Notes: a model not told the origin generated them from the letters alone. Counted from the stretch's first letter, positions 49,561 through 62,819 are shown. The stretch: DNA of 64,000 nt from Seriola aureovittata (GCF_021018895.1 NC_079375.1:21035492-21099491); one strand, 5' to 3'. Translations and numbers: made by a program.

Positions 49561-50520
49561 GTGGGAGCACTGCAAGTGATATGTGTGCAGTGGATTATGT
49601 GAATATAATTCCACATCATAGATCTGAGTGCTCGTTCAGCCGTCACACACAATCAGCTCTTTTACACTCAGATGTCAACAATACCCTCCTCAACCACCAC
49701 AACGCCCATCCACACCCTGCACTGCACTTCTCACCCACACACAAGGCCGGCCCCTGTGTGTGCTGGGTTATTGAATGCAGAACCATGAGGTCATTGATGA
49801 AGTGCTGCCGAATGAGCACGGTGACAGGCAAAGTATGACATTTTATACCCTCCCACCTCTTCCGTAAAACCCCCACATCCTTTTGCGAACCCTGTGATGT
49901 CCTGACAGGCCTGTTCTTTCTTCGGGCTTGGATGAGGCCGGCTGTACCATTGTCGCTATGGTGTTTTTTTCCTTTTTCAAAAGATAAAAGGTTTGCAGAA
50001 ATGCCCAACTCGGTGTGAGGCAAATTATAAATGTAACGTGTCCCACTCAGCACATATAACCTGGTCTGTTCACATGGAAATGTTTCTTTTGTTTGGTTTG
50101 CACAAGATGCTGAAGTGAAAATGTGTGTGTCGGTATATTCATTCGCAATATGGACCCGTTTAAAAAATCTAGACCAATAGTATCTCACGTGTTAAATGTG
50201 CAGTAATGATTAATATGTGATTCTTGCTGACTTTCAGTTTTGGATCAGGCTACTTTTTGGTGCCAAGCAAAATGTGTCCAAATACTGACAATCAAAAACC
50301 CAGAGCTGGCACTGAATACTTGTCTGAACTCTGTTTCTGATTTCATTTCCCCAATTTTATTGTTTTATTTAGGCAAAATTCTCTTATAATTGTTTGTGTT
50401 TAGAGAACATCTAATTTTTTGGGGGGTTTGATGTTCATTGTTGTTTTTTTGCAGAACCAAAACTACCAGTACCAAAACTCTGTGTCGGCACTAAACTTTC
50501 AAACAACACCCAATCCTGCT

Positions 50521-50606
50521 CTCACCCAGCGTGCACTGTGATAGACTCCTTTGTGACCCTGCACGGGGTAAGCGGGTATAGAAAATACGATGGCTGGATG
50601 AATGTG
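50521..50606 (+). mobile_element. L2-like LINE 3' tail
   Basis: The order CCAGCGTGCACTGTGATAGA, GTGACCCTGCACGGGGTAAG, CGGGTATAGAAAATACGATG, GGCTGGATGA matches the conserved 3' end of fish L2-type elements. Only this tail is preserved. Confidence 0.75.
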
Positions 50607-52156
50607 TTGATCTGTGCAACAGTTTTAATGTCATGAATGTGGACTCTGTGTGTTTAGGGTCTGTGCGCTAGTTCAGCAGAGTTAAGCCGGTGGACGCTGC
50701 AGCTGTCCTGGTTGCTGGCGGCTGAATCAGATCAGTCTCTTTCTACAGCAGCAGCTTTGTGCTGAATACAGCGGTTTTCTAGTCTTGACGCACACAACCC
50801 TAACACACTGCATACAGCCACCTCAACTCCATCAGGACTCTAGAAAGAGATGTAAGTAGCTGGACGAAGGCAATAAGAAAAGATGGAAACGTCGGCTCTG
50901 TTCCTGCTTTGAAATGCAAACAACAATTTTATTCTTAAAGCTGATCCGTCCTGCTGTGTATTTCCCTTGTGGTGCACGAGGGGATTAGTGAGCTGGCCTT
51001 GCTGCTGTAGTTGTGCCACTACCCCTCACTGAGAATGCTGCATTGGTTCAGTCCAGGAGTGTTGTCAAGCATCTGCTGCATAATTTTTTCAAGCAGCAGA
51101 AATGGAAATAATAAATATTCTCCATTTATCTTATTGTAGCACATGTCCTAGATTTTTGTTTCACACACTCGACCGTCTGTAGGTCAATCCTGACATTTGA
51201 CCGACTTTTTTCACTAACACCCTCCTTTCCCCTCTTTAACCAGCTTTGGGGATCAGAGAAGGGATGGCTTAGGATGGGTGTATTTCCAGGGTGGAGGCAC
51301 TGTTGGCAGGTGTTGGTGGGGGTTGCTTTGGTTGTCTGGCATCATGCATATTAAGCCCAGCTACCAAAACAACCTTTGTTGACAAAAGGCGACACACATG
51401 TTGTGTGTTGGCCGGGAAGCAGCCTGTTTGTATCCAGAGCTCCTTTCATTCCCACAGTCCGCTCTCCTCCATGTTGACACTCACCACCACATACTGCCTC
51501 TCCTTTGTGAATGATGAGGTGCTGTGGATGGTGAAGGGATTTAAGGAGAGTATAAAAGCCAGACTCTGGCAGAGGGTTACTATCTGTGAGATCACGAATG
51601 ACGCATCTCTGTCTGCCTGTGCATGCAGGCCTCCGTCAGAGGCATTGTGTGTGCGTGTGTGTTTGTATAGATGTTTTGCTTGCAGAGTTGTAATAGGGAT
51701 TAATCATGTTTGTTCTACTACTCCTTCACTGTACTCTGCCATTTTCTGGCATCCGAGACCAAACCACAGACTGATTTTTGCCACCAAAAGGTTGCAACTC
51801 ATTTTAGAAATGCACTGGCAGCGTGTCCACCCGTATCCACTAAGCTATCTTTAATTCCCAACACTGTACGTCAGTGTGGATCCAGCCAATGTGAGTGCAT
51901 GCCTCTGCATGCCTGTGTCTGTGTACAGTGAGCATCATATTACAGAATCAAGCTTAATGCGTGTGTGTGTGTGGGTCTGTCTTTGTGTGTGTGTGTGTGT
52001 TGCAGTACTCAGACATAATGCAGACCTCACACAGAGCTTTGTTCTTCATAATCTCATTAGCCAGCAAGCGACTAATTTGATGTCAATTCATGATAATACA
52101 ATCTACACGGTCAGACATTATTCCAGTTGTACAGCTAGTGAGTCATACTACTCTGT

Positions 52157-52205
52157 GTGTGTGTGTATGTGTGTGTGTGAGTGTGTGTGTGTATATGCGT
52201 GTGTG
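52157..52205. repeat. Interrupted (GT)n microsatellite
   Basis: GT units are broken by single substitutions. A similar interrupted tract lies at about 51959-52002. Confidence 0.9.
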
Positions 52206-53997
52206 CACAACAGGGAGATGGAAAGAAAGAGAGGGAGATGAAGGCCAGATAGGAGCAGCTAGACAGGGCAGCAGTCGGTGCCTCATTGTGAGTGTGAGGG
52301 TCCAAACAAATCAGACACCAGAGACATAGTGCAACAGAAGGGTTTTTATTTGGGATTTAAAAGTCCATGGGAATCAAACCACTTTAAATTAATATGAACA
52401 TATTGAACAACTGAAAAGTGTAAAGTAAAGCAGCTCTTTCTAGATTCCTATTAACTGAGGTCCACAACAGAAACTCGGCGAGAGGCATCAGCAACATCAG
52501 TTTCCCAGTCTGAGTCTTATCCTGTTTATCTTATTTAGCATTTACATGAAACATGTAAGTTATGTAAGTTTTTCATGTCTCTATTTACATAATCATCATG
52601 GTATCTAAGTTTCTGTTTGTCTGTGTGCAGATGTGTTTTTATTCCTGAACATCTCTCGGCCGCTCACATCTGAACCGACTGAGTGAGAAGAGCACAGTTT
52701 GGTGTCTGGCTGTTTGAACTCTGCTGCATTCTGCACTGTGCTGGTTTTTCTAACTTATGACAGTCAATGGGAAAAAGAGAGTGATAATACAGTTTATGAT
52801 CTGCGTTACCAAAGTCAGACTTGCCCTTTATTTCTGAATACTGACCATCATTAGATAATTTAAAGTCACATTTGTTTTGCTGAGCACTGTAACTACTACA
52901 TGACTTGAGTCAGTGAGGTTCCTGTGAGCACGGCAGAGAACAATTAGAAACCCGGATCAGGTGTTTACATGTCACAGTGTCCTGGTTTCTGTTGGAGTGC
53001 TCCAGGTAGCATATCCAGTGGTGCTGGAAGTACAATATCCAAATCGCAGGAGTTGCAATTTCTTCGATAACTGAGCCTTCTGGTTCTACAGATATGCGCC
53101 GGCCTACAAATAATATTCTCCAGACATAAAGGAACATGATTGTGAGGTACAAGCGCCAACAAAGATCACATCCTCATTCAAATGAGAAACAGCTCCAGTT
53201 GCCCTCAGTCTATATTATTTTCAAACAGAGTTCATATTGAACAACACATTAAGTTACTAGCGTTCTGAGCTACTCTGCCTGTAGTACATACTCAACGTTA
53301 AATCAATGCCAAATCAGGACACAGGTGACGGACAGACAGAAACTAAGGCAGCCACGTATTAGTCATGAAACAGTTTGTCCCTGTTTAACTTGTAAATGAC
53401 TGTGAACGTCACCTAATGACAGAAAGGCGGTGAAATAAAAAACTAAGAGACGTGATTGGGCCTTCACAGTGCGTGAGTGTCATTGCTGACTTATAAAATA
53501 TAGATGCTGGGCTTTATAGTCATTGTAGTCATCACTTATAACTTACCCGCTGCCTAATACCTAAATATATAAGTAGAATCAATATGAAGCACAATATAAA
53601 TAGCAGTCAACATAACAGTGTCAGGTCACTCACCACTCTTCATAGTGAGATTTGGTGCCACCTACTGGTGTCTCAGTGGAGCTGCAGATTGACTTACTGA
53701 CCATTAATCGTATTGGTCTAATCTCCTTAGTCGGGAGGCAGCTGACAGCGCTCTGACACATTTGTTCCATTGAATTTTAAACCTACCAAGCATCAGTGTA
53801 ACTCAGATACCTGACGCTCTTCTGTACAGTAACCAATGCGCTGTCGCACATTCAGCGTGATGCTTCATGAAACGCACAGTACCTTCTGTTGTCATCACCA
53901 TGTTCCCTCCTGATCACGATCTGCCTGTCTGGAGTGATTTTTAAAGTGTTGTCTTGTCCAGCTTCATTACTGTCTGCAGCAGATAATGCCAGAGTCA

Positions 53998-54006
53998 GCA
54001 CACACA

Positions 54007-54060
<54 letters not shown>
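53998..54060. repeat. (CA)n microsatellite
   Basis: About 30 CA units with a single deletion near the left end. Confidence 0.97.
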
Positions 54061-54062
<2 letters not shown>

Positions 54063-56204
54063 TATGGAAAAGGCTCATTTTCACTCAAGTGATCAGATTT
54101 TGAATTCACTCATGAATAAGTTAAAGGATCATTTACAGGCTCATTGTCCAACTGCTGACTTGAAGGAATGTGTGCTATTTTTATGTCATCTGTTTCATAG
54201 TCATGTGAGTTACATAACTGTTCATTTTCCTATTTTTCTTAGCCATAAAGTTGAATTTACTTGACCCGTTCCCTTGTAAAGTACATTAGCCAACTTAGAT
54301 CTTGTGGACTTCAGGGAATTTTTAGGCCATTAATGGCATAACTCACTCCAGGGAGTTGTGTGTCCAGACTGTGTGCGTGCACATATGTGGTTTCAGAGTG
54401 GGAAAAGAGAGGAGGAAAGGGTCGTGGCTTTTTCCCCTCCTGTCCTGTCACATCCCATGTGCTTGATGATGTGGAGCTAGATTCATGACGTCAGCTTTGT
54501 GTCTGAGTGACTGTGGGAATGAGACAGCTGATGGAGTCTAAACAAGTCCACCAGGCATTCACAGTGAAACTCTTTAAATAATGGACAGTGGACCAGAGAT
54601 GCCCCTGAGCTATTGCTCATAAAACGTGTGTGAAAGAAAAATAAAAACTCTGCAGAGACCTTTCAATGCAGCACGTGTAAGGGGAGTGTTAGGGCGTTGT
54701 AGCTGTATGTGTGACGTGTTTGTGATATAAACTCATTCTTTCTTTAGGTGTGGATAACTTACAAGTTTTCTTTCAGAATTTGATTTTAATTGTACAATAC
54801 AACCAAAAAATCTCACGCAGTGTCGTTCACTTGGACTCGGACTTGGACTGTGTAGTGATAAACAACTACTCTGACAGGCCGACTCCAACTCTAGGTGCTC
54901 TATAGTATGTTGAGGCCGGTAGGCGATCACATACAGTAGAAGTAAAAAAAACAAACTACTCATACATCATACACATTATACACTTATATATCCATACCTA
55001 TACATTATGACCATGAGGACAGTCCATTGTTGAGGTCATACCTACTCATACAAGAGCCGGAGTACAGATCTTTTGTTTTCATGTTTTTCCTCTTACAGTT
55101 ATTTTGCCATAAAAGCTCCCTGGAATTTATTTAATCTGGTTTATCTGATATTAGTGGTCACATATGCAGTGGAACATACTGCGGTGTTGATATGCATTGC
55201 TCTAGCCCAAGTAATAATACATTTTGTCACCTGATGCTGAATACTTGCCATTTTTCATTCCTTTGTTCTGACCAAAATTAGTCTGGACTACTTTGAACTA
55301 GGGCAAAAGGGATAATTAATCTAGGTTACTGTCATGTTTGATATGACATTTTGATTAAAGTGTTTTAATTTAGACACTAATACAATGTTTCCAGTGTTCT
55401 TAGATCAGAGTATAAATAGCTTGTAATAGTATACCCTAAAAGCTTAATGCACAGATTAGCTCTTTTTTGAATGATCGCTCCTGGGTCAGCTCGCGTCATA
55501 GCAAACCGGATACCTAGAAAAAACACTGCTAGTCTTGTTGTGAATGGAGGCACGTAGACACAGACGAACACCAACAAATCAAAGCCATAGTAGACGGCAT
55601 CACATGCTCCTCACAAATGTCTTTAATCAAAGTCAGATGCTTCATGACAACAACTCCCATTTTGTTGATGTTTTCTCTTTCCTTTCCCTCCATGACTCCC
55701 CTGTCTGCTCACCTCCCTTCCTTCCTCTAGAAAACGTCCTAATTAAAAGCAGTGGAGGGTGGCAATGAATGAGAGGGAGGGAGGGAGAGAGAGAATGAGC
55801 AGAAAAATACCCAAAGTGAAAATCAAAAGGCCAAGTCAAATCCTGAATAGATTGATTAACTATCAAAGAATAAAGAAAACCAATGAGCAGAGGGAGAAGA
55901 AACCTGTGAAATAGGGAAATCCAAAGTTGAATAGTGTCTGCTGAGAGACAGAGGGAGAGTGGGCTTGGTACTTAATGGGTCTGAAAAGCAGCTGGTAAGG
56001 GTTTGTTTAGTCAGCAGAGTGGGAGAGAGATAACATTTTTGGAGGATTAGAGGCAGGAAATAAAAGGCAGCACCAAATAAAGAAGAAAATGCAACGGGTT
56101 GGCCAGACCCAGGGGAGGCAGGGGAGACGGGGTTAATAAAGGAGTGAAGAATAGCGAGGAAAAGGGTGAGGGCAGGAGGTACTTTAAAGATCTAGATTGC
56201 ATTT

Positions 56205-56290
56205 GATTGTAGAACCGCAGATAATGATTATTTTCATTATCAATTAATTTTGCTGCAGCTAACAATTATGTTTTTACGTAAAATGTCAGA
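56205..56290. repeat. Degraded ATTAATCGATTA-type teleost repeat, copy 4
   Basis: It contains AATGATTATTTTCATTATCA, ATTAATTTTGCTGCAGC and AAAATGTCAGAAACAAAATT in the order seen in the family also present at 42.2-43.9 kb. Confidence 0.5.
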
Positions 56291-57284
56291 AACAAAATTC
56301 CTGCAAAGAAAACCGTCTGGCACTGCCATCTCTGCACACAAGGCATTGGAAGCTCAGACTGTTCTCGTACACAAATGTACTCGTACTAATGAAATTAAAT
56401 CTTTTTTAATATTTCACAAGAAATTGAAGAGAAAAAAAATCATTTGTAGAACGGGAATATCTTCATTTTTACATATATGATCCCTTACATAATTACACAA
56501 TCAGTGTGTTATTTGGCAACTATAAAGAGCCTTTATCCCCAGATTGTTGTATCAGTCACAGTCAGTGGTTTCAGTGACAGTGACAGTCAAAAGCCCAAAA
56601 AGACACATTTCTTCACCATGGTGAATTTTAAAATAAGCATGTGAGAGATGAGGAAAGAGGGAATAGTGGAGAAGAGGAAGGAGTGGTTGTGTGTGTGTGT
56701 ATGTGCATGTGCATGTGTATGTGTGTGTTTGGAGGGTTGCATCACAGGAAACAAGCTCTCCATCCTGCAGTTGAATGTAACCCTTTGGCCCTGAATCAAA
56801 TGCTCCTCCGGGCTGAATACCATGAAGCCTCTGTCCTCTGCACCACGCACTGCTCTGCACTGCATGGACCGTCTGACTGCCTGCAGGAGGGGGGAGGACA
56901 GACAGACAGGGTGAGGAGTAGAGCAAGGAAAATAACAGCAGGAGGAGGTAGGAAAAGGGGGTACATGGGGGAGAAAGCGGGAGGAAACACCACAACCGAG
57001 TGAGGATCAAGTCAGGAAATAGGAATATGAACACTCAACATACATCAAAAGCACATAAGCTGGCTGTAAACAAACATACAGCATTGTTATCTGAAACCAC
57101 ATAGACACACATCTTCTTGTGCCCTAAAATGTGAAACCAGAGACGCTCACTCACACTGACTCTCATGTCTCTGCTGCCTGCCCGACTGGTGAGCGATTGA
57201 ATCTGGGAGAAGTCGCTCCTATTTTTAGCCCCACGCTCGATGGAAGGATGGAAAAGCAAACAGACAGTAGCTGCACGAGCAAAG

Positions 57285-57321
57285 ACAGAGAGAGAACGAG
57301 AGAGAGAGAGAGAGAGAGAGA
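57285..57321. repeat. (GA)n tract
   Basis: About 16 GA units with one interruption, in purine-rich sequence about 600 bases upstream of the second tnk2 first coding exon. Confidence 0.93.
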
Positions 57322-57884
57322 GTCTGTATAAGGGAGAGAGAGAGGGAGTGAAAGGAAGGGAGGAAGGAGGAGGAGTGACTTATTTGTCTGCAAGTTCTGC
57401 AAGTTTGGATCACTGACTCATTGCTGTCTCAGGAGGACACATGGCTGGACTGGGCAGAGGGCAGAGCTGGGAGGCTTTCTCTCCTACAAACAGCAGCTCA
57501 TAATCATTCCACAGCCTGTTCTCACATATTATAATACTGTTTGAGTCTCCTCTGCACCCTAAAGTGCTACATGAATGCCTCTTTGCCTTCTTGAGGGATC
57601 CGAAGGTAAAGAAGGGGCTTACAGGAGGATTACCCCGTCATGGAATGTTGTAGACTTGCGAACCGGATTGTTGGAAGTTTTTCTTCCCCCTCTTGGGTTC
57701 AGAGCTGCGGGTCTGGATCCGAGGAGCGTGTGCGCTTCTTAGAATTCCCTCAGAGACTGGGAACGTCAAACTGGGCGGACTGTTGCTCTGGTAATGGTTT
57801 AAAAGACGAGCAGACAGCTCTGGCCATTTAAACGTGCACACACATTTTTTTGCACCTACACTCATCCAGACGAAGGAATTCAGG

Positions 57885-57947
57885 ATGCGACGCTTTGACA
57901 AGCTGAAAAAGTCATTCCCCTTCCTGGCCCACTTTCACGTATATCGA
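57885..57947 (+). CDS. tnk2: tnk2 alternative first coding exon (MRRFDKL type)
   Basis: Twenty-one codons open MRRFDKLKKSFPFL and end HVYR at a consensus donor, CGA|GTAAGT. The ATG has A at -3. A minimal upstream frame (ATG GTT TAA at 57794-57802) precedes it. The exon ends in phase 0 and joins in frame to the SAM exon (VYR then [11 protein letters not shown]), so this is a second N-terminus for the same kinase. The short basic, aromatic sequence could contact membrane, but that is a guess. Upstream sequence from about 57640 is the likely 5' UTR; no TATA box was placed. Confidence 0.65.
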
Positions 57948-58107
57948 GTAAGTCTGGTGTCTGTCTGATGTCTGCTCTGCCTGTCCACTCATTTCATTCT
58001 TTGGTAATATGACATGGATAGTTGTAACTATAGTCAGGATCATGTGGTTTACTCAGATGTTAAAATACAGCATTAGTATCATGAAAATGGTATGGTGGAG
58101 GTCAGTG

Positions 58108-58112
58108 GTGTG

Positions 58113-58160
<48 letters not shown>

Positions 58161-58194
58161 TGTGTGTGTGTGCGTGCGTGCGTGTGTGTGTGTG
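58108..58194. repeat. (GT)n microsatellite
   Basis: An interrupted GT tract of about 85 bases with a GCGT sub-block. It starts only about 160 bases into the intron after the exon at 57885. Confidence 0.96.
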
Positions 58195-58298
58195 GACTCA
58201 CCAGCTGTACTGAGGCTGTCCGCTGGGAGGGTTGTTGTTATTGTAGCAGGATGTTAGAGCGGAACAGATCTGATACAGGACATGGCTTTGGCCAAGAG

Positions 58299-58300
<2 letters not shown>

Positions 58301-58389
<89 letters not shown>

Positions 58390-58425
58390 TGTGTGTGTGT
58401 GTGTCTGTGTGTGTCTGTGTGTGAG
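58301..58425. repeat. Long (GT)n microsatellite
   Basis: About 44 uninterrupted GT units, then GT with CT interruptions. It is the longest dinucleotide tract in the window, in the tnk2 intron before the SAM exon. Confidence 0.97.
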
Positions 58426-58856
58426 TGCATTTCTCCACCACCATGAGGAATGAGTTCAGGACAGAGGCATGTCTCAGTAGGGAAATCATGTTGTTTCTCT
58501 GCATATAAATTCCTACATCCCTCCTTCCTCCCGCTGTGTCATACTTGTTGTTTCTATCTTTGTGTTTTTTTTTTTCCTATATTCTCTAGTAGTTGATGTA
58601 GACTTTTAGTGTTTATTTAAAAAAAAAAAAAGAACCCTAATTGTAACATTGCATGTTCCTTTCAAACCCCCCCCTCCATCGCCACAATTTCTAGAAATAA
58701 CTCTACAGGACGCCAGGTCCTGGTGGATTCCTCAGAGTCCTTCCATAAGTCACACCTAATGGTTTGAACATAACATTCCTCCTGCTGACCTCGCACCTCC
58801 ATGATGTGCATCTTCCTCCTTCCTCTTCATCCCAGTAAAGGAGAAGTCGAGATTAC

Positions 58857-59412
58857 AGCCTGACCGATTTAGCAGTCAGTCGATTCTATCGGCTGATATT
58901 GGCTTATCACCAATATATTGGTATTGGCGTATATGGTGTCAAACATTAAAACTTTTTTTACAGAACATAATGCAGAAAAAGATGCTTGAGGTTAGTTGGT
59001 GTCATCACATAGTATGTCCAGCACAGCGTGTGCCCACTCCATTGTTTACAATAATCTCATGCTTATCACATCTGTTTGCTATGTTAGCGAGATAGCTAGC
59101 CAGCCGTCATTTGTCGCTACAGTCAGTAATGTAGCATCTGTTGAGTGTTGACTTCAGGCACATTGGTACCTAGTTGGTGAGATGCAATGCTGAAAAGTAA
59201 ATAAACAACATCCCCATCTTTAACTGTTTGTGACTGTCACACATTCACAGTGAAATTACATGTTTTAATAAGCAAAAAAAAAACTTTTCTGATTGGTGGT
59301 TAATCCATTCAAATAATGGTTTGGAACAAAGCTGTAGCATGAATTTCATAGCAAATTCGATATACTTCACTCATTATGTTCTCGTGAACAAAAATCCAGT
59401 ATCGGTCAGGCT
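58857..59412. mobile_element. Non-autonomous terminal-inverted-repeat element
   Basis: The left end AGCCTGACCGAT and right end ATCGGTCAGGCT are perfect 12-bp inverted repeats. The interior has ATCGGCTGATATTGGC-type text and no coding capacity. The family is common in teleosts. I did not find a matching target-site duplication. Confidence 0.78.
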
Positions 59413-61792
59413 CTAGTGAAGTAGAATCAAAATACATATGACAGTATCTACGCCTCACCATTTTTCTCTGAAAGTGTGTCACAGCCTGTTTCAAGCACCT
59501 CTATTAATGGATGTATGACACCTTATTTCCATGCAGCACCTGTCTCATAACAAACTGTAAAGTGGAGGATATATATGCCTGTTTAATGAGTTTTGTAAAC
59601 TAGTTAGCAAGTTGACCGAGATATATGATATAAGGGCTTTTAGCAACTTGGTTTTGACCCCTCATGCCTCAGATATGAAACTGCCATGGAAAAAGGCCCG
59701 AGAGGAAGCTGACTTGCGTCTTTAGCACCGTCCAGTGAAATAACACTTGAATGTTGACTGCCAGGGAAGATCAGACTCAGAGCTGTTTTGTGTAGGATAA
59801 GGGGAGTAATAGTTCATAGTTTGCGCCCCATAGAGGAATATGTTGTACTTCATACAAAAATATATACATGTTGGCTTGTTTAGATTTCATCAGGGAAAAT
59901 TTGAGTTTTAAACTCTACTAGCTCTAATGTGAACTGCAAATCAAATAAACATGACAAACAGTAAGAGAGCCTTTGGCACAGCTTAGCGTGTAGTGATCCA
60001 GCCAAACAGACTGTTGTATCATCTTTCTCAGGGTAAGGGTCAGGCATGATGCAGCAAAATGCAAAATATGGAAATGGATTCAAATGACTGCAGCTGTAGT
60101 TAATCCTAAAGCCACAAGCATTACCAGACCTCATTTTACCCTACATCTCCCTACAATGACTCCAGGCTCTTACAGGTTATTATATTAAATTAGTTATTTA
60201 CCCGCTATGTAGTAGTACCTGTCATTTCTGCTTATTTCTGAGGATTTCTCTCCAGGCTAAGATCAAAGAAGATTCTTACAGTGTGAATTTTTAACAGAAA
60301 CAAGTGGACAAAACCTCTCTCTGACTCAGAGAGAGCCAAAGCTGCATGCGTGGACATTGCTAAAGAGATATCATCTGACCCACTTTTATGTGCATAGCGA
60401 TGAATTTGTATCAGGATAGGGACATCTGGATCCCAGCAGATTGGCTTCAGTCAGACTTTGCATCTAAAAATCATGGAAAATACAGGAGCACTGATTCTGA
60501 GAAGGCATAGTAGATATGCATATGTTCACTCTTTAGGGGTTGGTCACATGTAAACGGTATTTTTTATGGCCCAACATTGAGTGTGTATTTGTATGTGTGA
60601 GAAAAAAAGATCTCAGGTCACAGTCATTAAGCAATAGGAAGTGACCTCTAACCAAGCCCATTAACTAGTTTAAATGACAGAGAGGAAGCTGTGACCCTTC
60701 TGACTCTTTTCTCTGGACCATGTCACCCAGCACAGGAAGTTCCTCATTCAGAGTCTAATTACTACTCAGTGGAGTGACCCCTACGCCCTGGAGCATCCAC
60801 CCTAAAGGTCTCCCTGTCAATCTCTGCAGATTAGGAATGTTTGTCATATTTGTGTTGATTAGGTTGGTTTAAGGGTTCACGTCACCTTTGAGACAGGGAA
60901 TAATACTCTCAGTCTCAATATAATCAGTATAAGCAGGTGTAACAGAAGAGTAGATCAGCTCTTCCAAGATCTTTCTTGCTTTTATGCTACATTCAACTAC
61001 AGCATTTCAACTAAAAGTGCTATGAAGATGCTTATCAGGATTTAGGATTAATTTCAGATACATTTTGTGTTAGTTTTGGCTGGTTACGTCAAGCAGACAT
61101 TGATCGATGATGTTTTAAGATGCAGTGTTGTGTTTTGACATTGAAAATTGATGGTTGACTCAGTGTTATATGTGAGGGATGTAGTATCTACTGTACATTG
61201 TGGTCAGATTGTTTAGGAGACTCTCGTTTGTCTTTAGTGACACTTATGGAAACCAGATGTGCACTGTTCATCTTGTGTAACTCTGCTGTAAGACTGTGAT
61301 GTAAGCAAACTATCTACAAGGCTGCGAAAAATATAACTCTGTTTCTAGAGATAATGTATTTAATGTATTTTATATAAGTGGTTTATTAACACCATAGTGA
61401 TGTAGGATCTGTCTAATAATACCTTGTACATTTGGCTGCTTGCTCTGTGTGTCCTTGTTTATGTGCTGTCAATTTGGGCAATGTCTGTGTCTGTGCATGT
61501 GTGTGTTTGAGTGTATATTCATGTTACCTGTTAGGTATGTGGCCTGTAAATGTCAATGTCTCAGCATCTAAGCAGGAATTTCAGTGTGCTGTAAACAATT
61601 ACCGGGGGGGCACACAATGGCTCTGAGTTCAGTTTCCTCTTCTTTTTTTTACAGAATAGAATGGTGACTTTCTCTCTTGACTTATTTTGCAGATTTGGCA
61701 CCAAGAATTGAGAAAACTGTCAAATGAATATTGAATATTGAATGGCTTAAACTCAGTTTCCTCTATTCTGTGTGTGTGTATGTTATTTGCAG
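59413..61792. other. tnk2 intron sequence
   Basis: About 2.4 kb between the terminal-inverted-repeat element and the SAM exon. No exon, RNA gene or named repeat was recognised. It ends in a T/G-rich tract and TTTGCAG, the acceptor of the SAM exon. Confidence 0.6.
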
Positions 61793-61970
61793 AAACTGGG
61801 CAGTAGCATGCAGTCTGAGGAAGGCACAGAATGGCTGCTGGAGCTGCTGATGGAGGTGCAGTTGCAGCAGTACTTCCTGCGGATCCGAGATGACCTTAAC
61901 GTTACGCGGCTGTCACATTTCGACTATGTAAAGAACGAAGACCTAGAGAAGATCGGCATGGGTCGACCTG
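61793..61970 (+). CDS. tnk2: tnk2 (ACK1) shared exon encoding the SAM domain; gene continues past the window
   Basis: TNK2 is a non-receptor tyrosine kinase that binds GTP-loaded CDC42 and acts in receptor signalling and endocytosis. This 178-base exon has a TTTGCAG acceptor and a G|GTGAGA donor, phase 0 in and phase 1 out. It encodes [19 protein letters not shown] and continues through [19 protein letters not shown] to [13 protein letters not shown], nearly identical to the human TNK2 SAM domain. Met at codon 6 of the exon corresponds to the start of the shorter human form (MQPEEG), so a transcript entering here could start inside the exon. The kinase, SH3, CRIB and UBA regions are not in the window. 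The next intron contains the minisatellite at 62478-64000. Confidence 0.93.
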
Positions 61971-62744
61971 GTGAGACTGTGTGTGTGTTTGTGTGTGTGT
62001 GCAAGTTTTTGTTGTGCTGAAGTCACATATCAGAGTTTGTTTTTTTGCAGATGTTTGTTTTTGCGTAATTGTGTATCCAGTTTACCCGAGAGCTGAATTC
62101 TAGTTCAGTTCTGCTGGGATCCTGAAAAGACAACATCACATATGAATAAGTGGAGTACTAGCTATTACAGCTCAGCTCCTCACCCAGCTGGTAAACTCCC
62201 TTGTAGGCCTGAAAAATCTATATTTTATAATATCTCAGTGAATTCAGGTAATAGCCTGTGACGTACCTGATGGCAGCCTCCCTGTCCATATTGCTCTCAA
62301 GAGACTGTTGTCCTCTCTTTCTCTTTCTACATGTTGCTTCCTCGCTGCTTTTTAACCACACTAGGTGCATGGCCCTAAGGATCGCAATGTTGGTGTGTCA
62401 ATTTTGACATTCTTGGTTCTCAGAGGATGAATCCTAGTGACTTTAGTGATCAACTGACTTTTCATCTAATGCCACCATGAGGATGACGTTTTTATAACTT
62501 ACTATACTATGACGTTTTTTGAAATTTTTTTGCCTCACTATATAGTGACGTTTTTATGCCTTACGTTATTTTTATGCCTTACTATACTATGACATTTTTT
62601 GACATTTTTTACCTTACTATATTAAGAGTTTTTGTACCTTACTATACTATGTTATTTTTATGCCTTACTATATAGTGACGTTTTTTGACGTTTTTACCTT
62701 ACTATGACGTTTTTATCTATTACTACAATAAATTCTAGAGAGGG

Positions 62745-62819
62745 AATCTTGGTTGTTCAGTGGTCAAAGCTCTTTCCTTTCAGTCAGAAGGTTGTGGGTT
62801 CAAATTCTGGGCTTGGCCT
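62745..62819 (+). repeat. tRNA-like module 1 inside the minisatellite
   Basis: A-box-like TGGTCAAAGCTC (62761), a possible anticodon-arm segment around CAGTCAGAAGG, and B-box-like GGGTTCAAATTC (62796). No acceptor stem is seen, so it is not a functional tRNA gene. It is more like a SINE head. Confidence 0.6.

Larger units (their letters stand above)
49600..57600. other. Non-coding interval, probable tnk2 intron
   Basis: No recognisable exon. It contains an L2-like tail, GT/CA microsatellites and one ATTAATCGATTA-type fragment (56205-56290). Open frames of 160-187 codons here are low-complexity or lack splice and homology support. Confidence 0.6.

Noticed and set aside
49643..50188. 181-codon open frame on the - strand
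   Set aside because: No recognisable domain, partly covers CA-rich sequence, and is not supported by splice sites.
51291..51854. 187-codon open frame on the + strand
   Set aside because: No recognisable domain or splice context. It overlaps GT-rich sequence and looks like chance.
58009..58504. Cys-Val and His-Thr open frames on both strands
   Set aside because: Pure translation of GT/CA microsatellites.
62761..62819. tRNA-like module as a functional tRNA gene
   Set aside because: No acceptor stem pairing and the surrounding sequence is minisatellite.
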